A DNA stretch of 64,000 bases from Halomonas getboli (GTDB lineage Bacteria > Pseudomonadota > Gammaproteobacteria > Pseudomonadales > Halomonadaceae). A model generated the notes under the pieces. It made no database searches. It saw nothing but the letters and a program-made list of their open reading frames with translations, and was not told the DNA's origin. Of the stretch, positions 10,348-17,736 are shown piece by piece. The position numbers and the translations under genes are program-made. Every line of letters starts with the position of its first letter. Within the stretch, counting starts at the first letter, position 1. The stretch is from assembly GCF_023094245.1 (NCBI RefSeq), contig NZ_JALMEW010000001.1, forward strand, positions 124,001 to 188,000, in the 5' to 3' direction.

Positions 10348-10932
10348 ATGAAAGTGGTGCATATCAAGAACGCGGCCCACCGCGAGGCCTGTCTGGCGCG
10401 GCTGTGCGCCGAGGCCTATGGCCAGGAGGCGGGCATCGCGCCGCTGGTGACCTTCGCCGGCGTGACGGGCGTGCTGTTTCCGCAGGAGGCCGCGCGGCTG
10501 CTGGCGCTGGCCGACGACCAGGGCAAGCCGCTGGCGCTGGCGCTGCTGGCGCTGGACGAGTCCGGCGAGGGCATGACGCTCATGCAGCTGGCGGATCTGG
10601 ACACCGAGACCGTGAAGGCGCCGGCCATGCGGCTGGTGGGCGAGCTGGCGCTGCGCGCGCCGCTGCGGGTGGACGCGGTCGACGAGGCCCAGGAAGCGCG
10701 TTTCCGCGAGGCCGGCATCGAACGTTGGTTCAGCGGCAAGGCCGGGGTGCGCATCGGGCTGTCGAAGCGTCATCCGGCGACCGGCCTCGACGATCTGCCG
10801 CGCACCCTGACGGTGGACGAGCCGGGCGTGGTGCAGTCGTTCAAGCGCGACCGAGCGCAGTTCGAGGACTACAAGCAGCGCTTCGTGAAGGGCCTGGAGA
10901 ACTTTCCCGCCACGCTGTCGGCGCGCCACTGA
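10348..10932 (+). CDS. Conserved-looking protein of unknown function, 194 aa
   Basis: I do not recognise this protein. It begins MKVVHIKNAAHREACLARL; AAGGAG lies 11 nt before the ATG. It is soluble, acidic in the middle, and ends with a charged segment (FKRDRAQFEDYKQRFVKG). No transmembrane segments, metal motifs or nucleotide-binding loops are visible. Codon use and GC match the neighbours and no overlapping frame encodes anything better. It follows the YiiX-like hydrolase and is closed by a hairpin at 10941-10964. An in-frame extension upstream is possible but lacks a ribosome-binding site. Confidence 0.7.
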   Translation: MKVVHIKNAAHREACLARLCAEAYGQEAGIAPLVTFAGVTGVLFPQEAARLLALADDQGKPLALALLALDESGEGMTLMQLADLDTETVKAPAMRLVGELALRAPLRVDAVDEAQEARFREAGIERWFSGKAGVRIGLSKRHPATGLDDLPRTLTVDEPGVVQSFKRDRAQFEDYKQRFVKGLENFPATLSARH

Positions 10933-10940
10933 CGCGAGAC

Positions 10941-10964
10941 GTGCGCCGCCGCCCGGCGGCGCAC
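10941..10964. terminator. Hairpin between convergent genes
   Basis: GTGCGCCGCC and GGCGGCGCAC form a perfect 10-bp stem with loop GCCC, in the 45-nt gap between the unknown gene and azurin. No T-run follows, so intrinsic termination may be weak or Rho-assisted. The placement suits a bidirectional terminator. Confidence 0.55.
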
Positions 10965-10977
10965 GGCGGGCGGCGTC

Positions 10978-11454
10978 TTACTCTTCGGTCACCGTGAAGG
11001 TGCCCTTCATCATGCTGTAGTGGCCCGGGAAGGAGCAGAAGAAGGTCAGGTCGCGACCGGCCAGGCCCTCGGTGGAAAAGGTGACGCTGGTGCTCTCGCC
11101 GCCGCCGATGACCTCGGTGGCAGCCAGCACGCGGTCGTCGTCCGCCGGCAGGTAGTCGTTTTCCAGCCCCGCGTTCATGCCCGCCTGGGCCACGGCCTGG
11201 TAGTCCGAGGTGTCGCTGAGCACCCAGTTGTGGCCCATCACGCTGGCCTGCATCTGGCCGGTGTGCTCCAGTGTCACGGTCACTTCATCGCAGCTGGCCG
11301 GCACGCTCATGGCGTCCTGGTCGAACTGCATCTGGTCGTTGGCCTCGATGGTCAGCTGGCAGCTCTCGTCGTCCTGCGCCATGGCGGGCGAGGCGGACAG
11401 GACAGCGGCGAGGGCCGAGGTGGCGAGCATCCAGGCGGTGTGGCGAGCTTTCAT
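10978..11454 (-). CDS. azu: Azurin (type 1 blue copper protein)
   Basis: This is a periplasmic single-electron carrier. The 158-aa precursor has a signal peptide cut after ASPAMA (about residue 26). Copper ligands align with azurin: His75 in MGHNWVL, and Cys140, His145 and Met149 in FFCSFPGHYSMMKG. Cys32 and Cys55 correspond to the conserved disulfide. It is transcribed alone, divergent from the quinone oxidoreductase gene. The 166-nt region between them has an AT-rich stretch (about 11480-11510), but I cannot assign an FNR/ANR site with confidence. In other bacteria azurin serves denitrification or stress-related electron transfer; no partner is encoded nearby. Confidence 0.95.
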   Translation of the reverse strand: MKARHTAWMLATSALAAVLSASPAMAQDDESCQLTIEANDQMQFDQDAMSVPASCDEVTVTLEHTGQMQASVMGHNWVLSDTSDYQAVAQAGMNAGLENDYLPADDDRVLAATEVIGGGESTSVTFSTEGLAGRDLTFFCSFPGHYSMMKGTFTVTEE

Positions 11455-11620
11455 GGCTTGATCCTTATTGTCGTCACTTTGTGATAGATAATGTGTACAA
11501 TTTTATTCTTTGCCCACATCTCCCGGGCTGTCAAGTCGCGCGGGGCCATGGCTTGACGCCATGCGGCGAGAGCGCTTGACTGGGCGTCTGTTTCGCAGTG
11601 ACAAGAAAAGGACGTTCAGC

Positions 11621-12598
11621 ATGGCCAAGCGTATCCAGTTCGCCCGCACCGGCGGCCCCGAGGTCCTCGAGGTCGTCGATGTCACGCCCGCCGAGCCGGG
11701 CCCCGGCGAGGTGCGGGTCCGCAATCAGGCGGTGGGCCTGAACTTCATCGACATCTACTTCCGCACCGGGCTGTATCCGGCGCCGTCTCTGCCGTCGGGG
11801 CTCGGCACCGAGGGCGCGGGCGTCGTCGAGGCGGTGGGCGAGGGCGTCGAGCATCTGGCGGTGGGCGATCGCGTGGCCTATGCCCAGGGCCCGCTGGGCG
11901 CCTACGCCGAGCTCCACGTGCTGCCGGCGGAGAAGGTGGTGGCGCTGCCCGAGGGCATCGACGCCGAGACCGCGGCGGCGGCCATGCTCAAGGGCCTGAC
12001 CGTGCAGTACCTGCTGCGCCAGACCTGTCCGCTTCAGGGCGGTGAGACGATCCTGTGGCACGCCGCGGCCGGCGGCGTGGGCTCCATCGCCTGCCAGTGG
12101 GCGAAGGCGCTGGGGGTGAAGCTGATCGGCACGGTGAGCTCGCCGGAGAAGGCGGCGCTGGCCGAGAAGAACGGCGCCTGGGCGACCATCGACACCACCC
12201 GCGAGGACGTGGCGGAACGGGTCCGCGAGCTGACCGGCGGTGCCATGTGCGACGTGGTCTACGACTCGGTAGGCAAGGACACCTGGGAGGCCTCGCTGGA
12301 CTGCCTGAAGCCGCGCGGCCTGATGGTCAGCTTCGGCAATGCGTCGGGCCCGGTGGAGGGCGTCAACATCGGCATCCTCAACCAGAAGGGCTCGCTGTTC
12401 GTGACTCGCCCGAGCCTCAACGGCTATGCCGACACCCGCGAGCGCCTCGAGGCCATGGCCGGCGACCTGTTTGCGATGCTGGAAAGCGGCCAGATCACCA
12501 TCGACATCGGCCAGCGCTATCCGCTCGCCGAGGCCGCCCGGGCCCAGGAGGCGCTGGCCGGCCGCAAGACCACCGGCTCGACCGTGCTTATCCCGTAA
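11621..12598 (+). CDS. qorA: NADPH:quinone oxidoreductase, zeta-crystallin-like
   Basis: This 325-aa medium-chain dehydrogenase/reductase is of the zinc-free quinone reductase branch. It has NFIDIYFRTGLYP (the Qor hallmark near residue 42), the nucleotide-binding segment HAAAGGVGSIACQWAK, and no zinc-binding cysteines. It reduces quinones, probably by one electron, using NADPH. The start is fixed by AAAAGGA upstream and by the homologous MAKRIQF N-terminus; a longer open frame from 11510 is not supported. It stands alone between azu and the convergent regulator gene. Confidence 0.88.
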   Translation: MAKRIQFARTGGPEVLEVVDVTPAEPGPGEVRVRNQAVGLNFIDIYFRTGLYPAPSLPSGLGTEGAGVVEAVGEGVEHLAVGDRVAYAQGPLGAYAELHVLPAEKVVALPEGIDAETAAAAMLKGLTVQYLLRQTCPLQGGETILWHAAAGGVGSIACQWAKALGVKLIGTVSSPEKAALAEKNGAWATIDTTREDVAERVRELTGGAMCDVVYDSVGKDTWEASLDCLKPRGLMVSFGNASGPVEGVNIGILNQKGSLFVTRPSLNGYADTRERLEAMAGDLFAMLESGQITIDIGQRYPLAEAARAQEALAGRKTTGSTVLIP

Positions 12599-12615
12599 GC
12601 GTCTGCGCTTCTGCC

Positions 12616-12649
12616 GACGGCCTCGCGTCTTGCCGGACGCGGGGCCGTC
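12616..12649. terminator. Hairpin between qorA and the rpiR-type gene
   Basis: GACGGCCTCGCG pairs with CGCGGGGCCGTC (one T-G wobble) around a 10-nt loop, in the gap between convergent genes. Only a short T-poor tail follows, so this is a probable rather than certain bidirectional terminator. Confidence 0.5.
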
Positions 12650-12676
12650 GTCGTTCTGGGGAGAGCGTCCGGGGCG

Positions 12677-13594
12677 CTACAGCGCGTCGCCGAGCTCGTC
12701 GATCATCCGCTCCCGGCGCTCGAGCGAGGCCAGCCCGGCCTCGCCCAGCAGGCGTGCCGCCTCGCTCAGGAGTCCCTCGGCCAGCAGCATGAAGGCGCAC
12801 ATGCCGTTGCTGAAGAACAGGCTGTGGTTGGGCACCGCGAAGCGCTCACTGGCGGCGCGCGCCAGCGGCGAGCTGGCGGCATCGGTCAGCGCGATCACCG
12901 GTACGCCCTGGCGGGCCGCCACCTGGGCGGCGGTCAGCACGCTCGGCGTGTAGGGGAAGGCGCTCATCACCACCAGCACGTCGTTGTCGTCGAGCCGGGC
13001 CAGGGCGTCCGCGATGCCGTGGCCGGCGGCGTCCAGCGCAGCGGCGTCGGGACGCAGCATGCCGAGTCCGTAGGCCATGAACGAGGCCAGCGAGGCGAAC
13101 TGGCGACGGCCGTGAATCCGCACCCGCCGGGCCTCCGCCAGCCGCCGCGCGGCACGGGTGAAGGCCTCACCGTCCATTCCCGCCACCAGGTCGCCGAGGT
13201 TGGCGCTCTCCTGGCGGCCCAGTCGGGTCAGCCGGCCGAGGGCGTCGTCGTCCCGTTCGCCCTCCAGCAGCCGCGAGACCTGATCGCTGTAGAAGTGCGT
13301 TCCCTCGGTGACGTGGCGGCGGAACACCGCCTGCAGCCCGGCGAAGCCCTCGAAGCCCAGCCGCTGGGCCAGCCGCGACAGCGTCGAGGGGCTGACGCCG
13401 AGGCGCTCCGCCAGATCGCTGATCGACGACACCGCGGCCTGCTGGGGCATGCCGACCAGCGCCGAGAGCACCTGCTGCGATCGCTTGCCCAGGCGAAGCT
13501 CGGCGTCTCCCGCCTCGAGGTCGGCGAGCAGGCGCTCGAGGTCGTCGAGCGTATCGAGGCGTGCATCCGGTCGAGAAGGCGAGGCGGCGGTCAT
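12677..13594 (-). CDS. MurR/RpiR-family transcriptional regulator
   Basis: This 305-aa regulator has an N-terminal RpiR helix-turn-helix (SSISDLAERLGVSPSTLSRLAQRLGF, split here only for description, about residues 55-80) and a C-terminal SIS domain that usually binds a phosphosugar or other small anion (segment VLVVMSAFPYTPSVL and the VIALTDAASSPLA loop). The start at 13594 is preferred over a 28-aa longer frame whose extra residues are low in homology and run toward the operators. It is divergent from the aminotransferase gene, with two GCAAA-N4-TTTGC dyads in between, so it probably controls both itself and the aminotransferase-led unit. Confidence 0.85.
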   Translation of the reverse strand: MTAASPSRPDARLDTLDDLERLLADLEAGDAELRLGKRSQQVLSALVGMPQQAAVSSISDLAERLGVSPSTLSRLAQRLGFEGFAGLQAVFRRHVTEGTHFYSDQVSRLLEGERDDDALGRLTRLGRQESANLGDLVAGMDGEAFTRAARRLAEARRVRIHGRRQFASLASFMAYGLGMLRPDAAALDAAGHGIADALARLDDNDVLVVMSAFPYTPSVLTAAQVAARQGVPVIALTDAASSPLARAASERFAVPNHSLFFSNGMCAFMLLAEGLLSEAARLLGEAGLASLERRERMIDELGDAL

Positions 13595-13683
13595 GAAGGG
13601 CGTGGGCTCCGGTTCGCTGGCGAGGAAGGGCAGGGCATTGTAGCGGCCGCGGCACCTGGCGTCAGGGTGGTGTGGCACTTATT

Positions 13684-13725
13684 GCAAATATCTTTGCGAT
13701 TAAACAAAATGGCAAATGTGTTTGC
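13684..13725. promoter_or_regulatory. Paired operator dyads between rpiR-type gene and aminotransferase
   Basis: Two identical-pattern inverted repeats are visible: GCAAA-TATC-TTTGC at 13684-13697 and GCAAA-TGTG-TTTGC at 13712-13725. Both have 4-nt spacers, and their centres are 28 bp apart, close to three helical turns minus a fraction. The surrounding segment is AT-rich in a GC-rich region. They lie 22 nt upstream of the aminotransferase start. Binding by the adjacent RpiR-type protein is inferred. Confidence 0.7.
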
Positions 13726-13747
13726 AAAATGACCCGGGGAGGGTCGC

Positions 13748-15076
13748 ATGAGCCACGTCTTCCATCGTCACCTGTCTCACACTTACCCCACTGCCGTCGG
13801 CGGCGACGGCGCCTATCTGATCGACGCCGAGGGGCGGCGCTATCTGGACGCCTGCGGCGGCGCCGCGGTCTCCTGTCTGGGGCACGGCGACGCCGAGGTG
13901 ATCGAGGCCGTGCGCGAGCAGGTCGGCAAGCTGGCCTACGCCCACAGCTCCTTCTTCACTACCGAGCCGATGGAGGCGCTGGCCGACTTCCTGTTCGAGC
14001 GTGCGCCGGAGGGGCTGTCCTCGGTCTATTTCGTCTCGGGCGGCTCCGAGGCGGTGGAGGCGGCGCTGAAGCTGGCTCGCCAGTACTTCATCGAGCGCGG
14101 TGAGCCCGAGCGCCGGCATCTGATCGCGCGGCGCCAGAGCTACCACGGCAATACCCTCGGCGCGCTGGCCACCGGCGGCAATGCCTGGCGGCGTCGGCAG
14201 TTCGAGCCGCTGCTGGTGGAGGTCAGCCACGTCAGCCCCTGCTACGCCTACCGCGGCCAGGCCGAGGGCGAGACGTCGGAGGCCTACGGCGAGCGGCTGG
14301 CGCGGGAGCTCGAGGACGAGATCCAGCGCCTGGGACCGGAGACGGTGATGGCCTTCGTCGCCGAGCCGGTGGTGGGTGCGACCCTGGGCGCGGTGCCCGC
14401 GGTGCCGGGCTACTTCCGGCGCGTGCGCGAGATCTGCGATCGCCACGGCATCCTCTTGATCCTCGACGAGGTGATGTGTGGCATGGGCCGCACCGGCAGC
14501 CTGTTCGCCGCCGAACAGGAGGGCGTGGCGCCGGATCTGGTGACCATCGCCAAGGGGCTCGGGGCCGGCTACCAGCCGATCGGCGCGACCCTGGTCAGCG
14601 AGCGTATCCGTGCGACCATCGCCGGGGGCTCGGGCTTCTTCCAGCACGGCCACACCTATATCGGCCATGCCACCGCCTGCGCCGCGGCCCTGGCCGTGCA
14701 GCGCGCCATCGAGTCCCGCGACCTGCTGCCCCGCGTGCGGCAACTGGGCGACGGCCTCCAGCAGCGGCTCGAGGACCGCTTCGGCGACCATCCCCACATC
14801 GGCGACATTCGCGGCCGGGGGCTGTTCCGCGGCCTCGAGCTGGTCGCCGACCGCGAGACGAAGGCGCCGTTCGATCCCGAGCGCAAGCTGCATGCCGTCA
14901 TCAAGCGCACGGCCATGGACCACGGCCTGATGTGCTATCCCATGGGGGGCACCCTCGACGGCCGCCGCGGTGACCATATCCTGCTGGCGCCGCCCTTTAT
15001 CCTCGAGGACGGCCAGCTCGACGAGATCGTCGACAAGCTCGACGCGACCCTCCGGTCCGTCCTCGGATCCTCTTGA
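13748..15076 (+). CDS. Class III PLP-dependent aminotransferase
   Basis: This 442-aa omega-aminotransferase-type enzyme has its PLP lysine at Lys269 (TIAKGLGAGYQPIGA), the LILDEVMCGMGRTG segment with the cofactor Asp, YFVSGGSEAVEAALK near the N-terminus, and HTYIGHATACAAALA. It would move an amino group from an amine or amino acid to a keto acid. The sequence does not let me choose a donor; it is shorter than ectoine-pathway DoeD and unlike EctB. It is followed 28 nt later by a CMD-family gene and then an SLC13-type carrier. The RpiR-type operators precede it, marking a small inducible cluster. Confidence 0.85.
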   Translation: MSHVFHRHLSHTYPTAVGGDGAYLIDAEGRRYLDACGGAAVSCLGHGDAEVIEAVREQVGKLAYAHSSFFTTEPMEALADFLFERAPEGLSSVYFVSGGSEAVEAALKLARQYFIERGEPERRHLIARRQSYHGNTLGALATGGNAWRRRQFEPLLVEVSHVSPCYAYRGQAEGETSEAYGERLARELEDEIQRLGPETVMAFVAEPVVGATLGAVPAVPGYFRRVREICDRHGILLILDEVMCGMGRTGSLFAAEQEGVAPDLVTIAKGLGAGYQPIGATLVSERIRATIAGGSGFFQHGHTYIGHATACAAALAVQRAIESRDLLPRVRQLGDGLQQRLEDRFGDHPHIGDIRGRGLFRGLELVADRETKAPFDPERKLHAVIKRTAMDHGLMCYPMGGTLDGRRGDHILLAPPFILEDGQLDEIVDKLDATLRSVLGSS

Positions 15077-15104
15077 TCAGGACCTCATGACACAGGAGCT
15101 CGAC

Positions 15105-15689
15105 ATGTCGATCACTTCGCGTCTGCCGGCACTCGATGTCGCCACCGCATCGCCGGAGCAGCGCCGCGTGCTGGACGCCATTCTCGCCGGCCCCCGCGGC
15201 AATCTCGACGGCCCCTTCCTGGCCTGGGTGCACAGTCCGGAACTGGCGGATCACGCCCAGCGCCTGGGCGCCTTCTGTCGCTACGGCACGCGGCTGGAGC
15301 TGCGGCTCACCGAGCTGGCGATCCTCTTCACCGCGTCCTGGTGGCAGTCCCAGGCGGAATGGCAGATCCACGAACCCATCGCCCGGGAGGCCGGCGTCTC
15401 GGCGTCGCTGATCGAGGCGTTGCAGGAGGGCCACCAGGAACCGACCTTCGAGCGTGACGACGAGGCGCTGGTGGTGCGTCTGGGACACTCGCTCTACACC
15501 ACCCGGCGCGTCGACGATGCGCTCTACGCCGAGGCGGTCGAGGCCTTCGGCGAGCCGGCGGTGGTCGAGCTGGTCGGCGTGTTCGGCTACTACGCCCTGG
15601 TGGCCATGACCCTCAACGTCTTCGCGGTGCGCCGCGGCGACGGGGCGCTGCCGTTTCCCGAGCCGCCTGTGCGCCCCTCTCGGGCCTGA
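15105..15689 (+). CDS. Carboxymuconolactone-decarboxylase-family protein
   Basis: This 194-aa protein of the CMD/AhpD fold has the all-helical pattern and the segment RLTELAILFTASWWQSQAEWQI followed by VELVGVFGYYALVAMTLNVF; the strings are described here in parts. The usual AhpD CxxC pair is absent, so disulfide reductase activity is unlikely. The active-site region keeps the E-x-H-like EWQIHEP. The ATG at 15105 is preferred to one 18 nt earlier because AGGAG sits 6 nt before it. It lies between the aminotransferase and the SLC13 carrier and is probably co-transcribed. Members of this family often act on quinone, lactone or peroxide substrates, but the true role here is unknown. Confidence 0.75.
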   Translation: MSITSRLPALDVATASPEQRRVLDAILAGPRGNLDGPFLAWVHSPELADHAQRLGAFCRYGTRLELRLTELAILFTASWWQSQAEWQIHEPIAREAGVSASLIEALQEGHQEPTFERDDEALVVRLGHSLYTTRRVDDALYAEAVEAFGEPAVVELVGVFGYYALVAMTLNVFAVRRGDGALPFPEPPVRPSRA

Positions 15690-15810
15690 CGACGCGTTGA
15701 TGGCAGCTTCACTGGAGGGATGACGCGCGAGCGACGATGCTGGAGGCAGCGGGCGTTCTTGCACGGCGCCGCCGTCGTTTCACGTGTCATCCACAGGGAG
15801 GTGAGCCGTC

Positions 15811-17655
15811 ATGGCCGACAGCACTCTGATCTTTCTCCTGCTTGGCGCGACCCTGGCGGCCTTCGTCTGGGGCCGCTTCCGCTACGACCTGGTGGCCCTG
15901 GCGGCGCTGCTGGCCGCGGTGGGGCTGGGCCTGGTGCCCGCCGAGGGCGCCTTCGCCGGCTTCGGCCATCCGGCGGTGATCACCGTGGCCGCGGTGCTGG
16001 TGCTCAGTCGCGGCTTCGAGCGCTCGGGGCTGGTCGACCTGATCGCCGAGCAGGCACTGCGCGTCGGCGACCGGATCATGCTGCAGACCCTGGTGCTCTC
16101 CGGCACCGTGCTGGTGCTCTCCGGCATCATGAACAACGTCGGCGCGCTGGCGCTGATGCTGCCGGTGGCGCTGCGCCTGGCCCGTGAGCACGATACCCCT
16201 CCATCGCTGCTGCTGATGCCGCTGGCCTTCGGCTCGCTGCTCGGCGGGCTGACCACCCTGATCGGTACGCCGCCCAACATCATCATCTCCGCCTACCGCC
16301 GCACGCTGATCGGCGAGGGCTTCGGCATGTTCGACTTCTTCCCCGTCGGCGCCAGCGTGGCGTTGGCGGGGCTCGTCGTGATCGTGCTGGCCGGCCGCTA
16401 CCTGGTACCCCAGCGGGCCGGCCAGGCGTCGATGGAGGCGATGTTCGACACCGCTCATTACCTGGTCGAGCTGCGCGTGCCCGAGGATGGCAAGGCGGTG
16501 GGCTGGTCGCTGCGCGACCTGCTCGAGGCCGTGGAGGAGCCGATCCCGGTACTGGCGGTGGTGCGCGACGAGCGGCGCCATCCCGGTCATACCTTCCTCG
16601 GTGCGCTGCAGGCCCACGACATCCTGCTGGTGGAGGCGGGTCCCGAGGAGATGGGGCTGCTCGAGGACAAGGCCGGGCTGGCGGTGGGCGCCGAGGCGGA
16701 GCAGGAGGCCGAACAGGAAACCCAGGACGCCGAGGAGAGCGGGAAAGCCGACAAGAACGGCGGAAACCCCAGGCAGGACAAGGCCGCGACGGACACCGAG
16801 GGCCTGCAGCTGGTGGAGGCCGTGGTGCGCAACGATTCGATGATGCAGGGGCGCACGGTCGGCCAGCTGCGCCTGCTCAACCAGTTCGGCCTGCATCTGG
16901 TGGCGGTGGCCCGGGACGGCGGCCGGCTGCGGCAGCGGCTGCGGGACATCCGCTTCCGTGCCGGCGACGTGCTGCTGCTGCAGGGCGGCGAGGGCGACAT
17001 CGGCGAGAGCCTGACGACGCTGGGCTGCCTGCCGCTGGCCAGCCGCGATCTGGCCCTGGGCCAGCCGCGTCGGCTGGCGCTGTCGGTGGCGATCTTCGCC
17101 GCGGCGATCATGGCGATGATGCTCGACTGGCTGCCCGCCGCGGTGGCGTTGAGCGGCGCCGCCCTGGCCTCGCTGCTGGCCGGGGTGCTGACCCTGCGCG
17201 AGGCCTACCAGGCCATCGACGGGCCGGTAATCGTGCTGCTCGGCGCGATGATCCCGGTGGGTCAGGCGCTGGAGACCAGCGGCGGGGCGGCGCTGATCGC
17301 CGAGACGCTGCTGGTGCTGGGCGGCGACTGGCCGGTGGCGCTGACGCTGTCCGGTCTGTTCGCGCTCGGCCTGCTGCTGTCCAACGTGATCAACAACGCC
17401 GCCGCGGCGCTGCTGATGGCGCCCATCGCGGCTAGCCTGGCCGAAGGCTTCGAGGCCTCGGTGGACCCCTTCCTGATGGCGGTGGCGGTCAGCGCCTCCT
17501 GCGCCTTCCTGACGCCGATCGGACATCAGTCCAACACCCTGGTGATGGGCCCCGGCGGCTATCGCTTCGGCGACTACTGGCGGCTGGGCCTGCCGCTGTC
17601 GCTGGCGGTGATGGCGGTGGCGATCCCGCTGATCCTGATCGTCTGGCCGCTGTGA
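15811..17655 (+). CDS. SLC13/DASS-type anion carrier with two TrkA-C domains
   Basis: This 614-aa inner-membrane protein has hydrophobic N- and C-terminal halves, each with the SNNAA-like ion-site motif: IMNNVGALALMLP (about 106-118) and NVINNAAAALLM in the second half. The matching TLIGTPPNIIIS and TPIGHQSNTLV loops are also present. Between the halves lie two cytoplasmic TrkA-C (RCK-C) domains, about 211-290 and 333-405. They are separated by an unusual low-complexity acidic and Gln-rich linker (293-331). Such carriers move sulfate, dicarboxylates or other anions with Na+. A good GGGAGGTGA precedes the start. Context suggests it imports the substrate of the aminotransferase cluster. Confidence 0.85.
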   Translation: MADSTLIFLLLGATLAAFVWGRFRYDLVALAALLAAVGLGLVPAEGAFAGFGHPAVITVAAVLVLSRGFERSGLVDLIAEQALRVGDRIMLQTLVLSGTVLVLSGIMNNVGALALMLPVALRLAREHDTPPSLLLMPLAFGSLLGGLTTLIGTPPNIIISAYRRTLIGEGFGMFDFFPVGASVALAGLVVIVLAGRYLVPQRAGQASMEAMFDTAHYLVELRVPEDGKAVGWSLRDLLEAVEEPIPVLAVVRDERRHPGHTFLGALQAHDILLVEAGPEEMGLLEDKAGLAVGAEAEQEAEQETQDAEESGKADKNGGNPRQDKAATDTEGLQLVEAVVRNDSMMQGRTVGQLRLLNQFGLHLVAVARDGGRLRQRLRDIRFRAGDVLLLQGGEGDIGESLTTLGCLPLASRDLALGQPRRLALSVAIFAAAIMAMMLDWLPAAVALSGAALASLLAGVLTLREAYQAIDGPVIVLLGAMIPVGQALETSGGAALIAETLLVLGGDWPVALTLSGLFALGLLLSNVINNAAAALLMAPIAASLAEGFEASVDPFLMAVAVSASCAFLTPIGHQSNTLVMGPGGYRFGDYWRLGLPLSLAVMAVAIPLILIVWPL

Positions 17656-17736
17656 CCGGGTGAGGCAGGAGTGAGGGGTAAGGAGTGAGGGGCAGGGTTT
17701 CTCCTCACGCCTCACCCCCTCACACCTCACACCGGC
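17656..17736. repeat. GTGAGG-rich self-complementary repeat at convergent junction (1)
   Basis: The whole gap between the SLC13 gene and fadE consists of GTGAGG/GAGTGAGGGG units on the left and their complements (CCTCACGCCTCAC, CCCTCACACCTCAC) on the right, around the centre GGGTTTCTC. It can fold into a long imperfect hairpin. Similar material fills two other convergent junctions near 29838 and 42165. It may act as a bidirectional terminator. Confidence 0.6.

Noticed and set aside
11475..11520. FNR/ANR site for azurin
   Set aside because: The AT-rich stretch has TTGT and ACAA ends but the spacing and core do not match TTGAT-N4-ATCAA.
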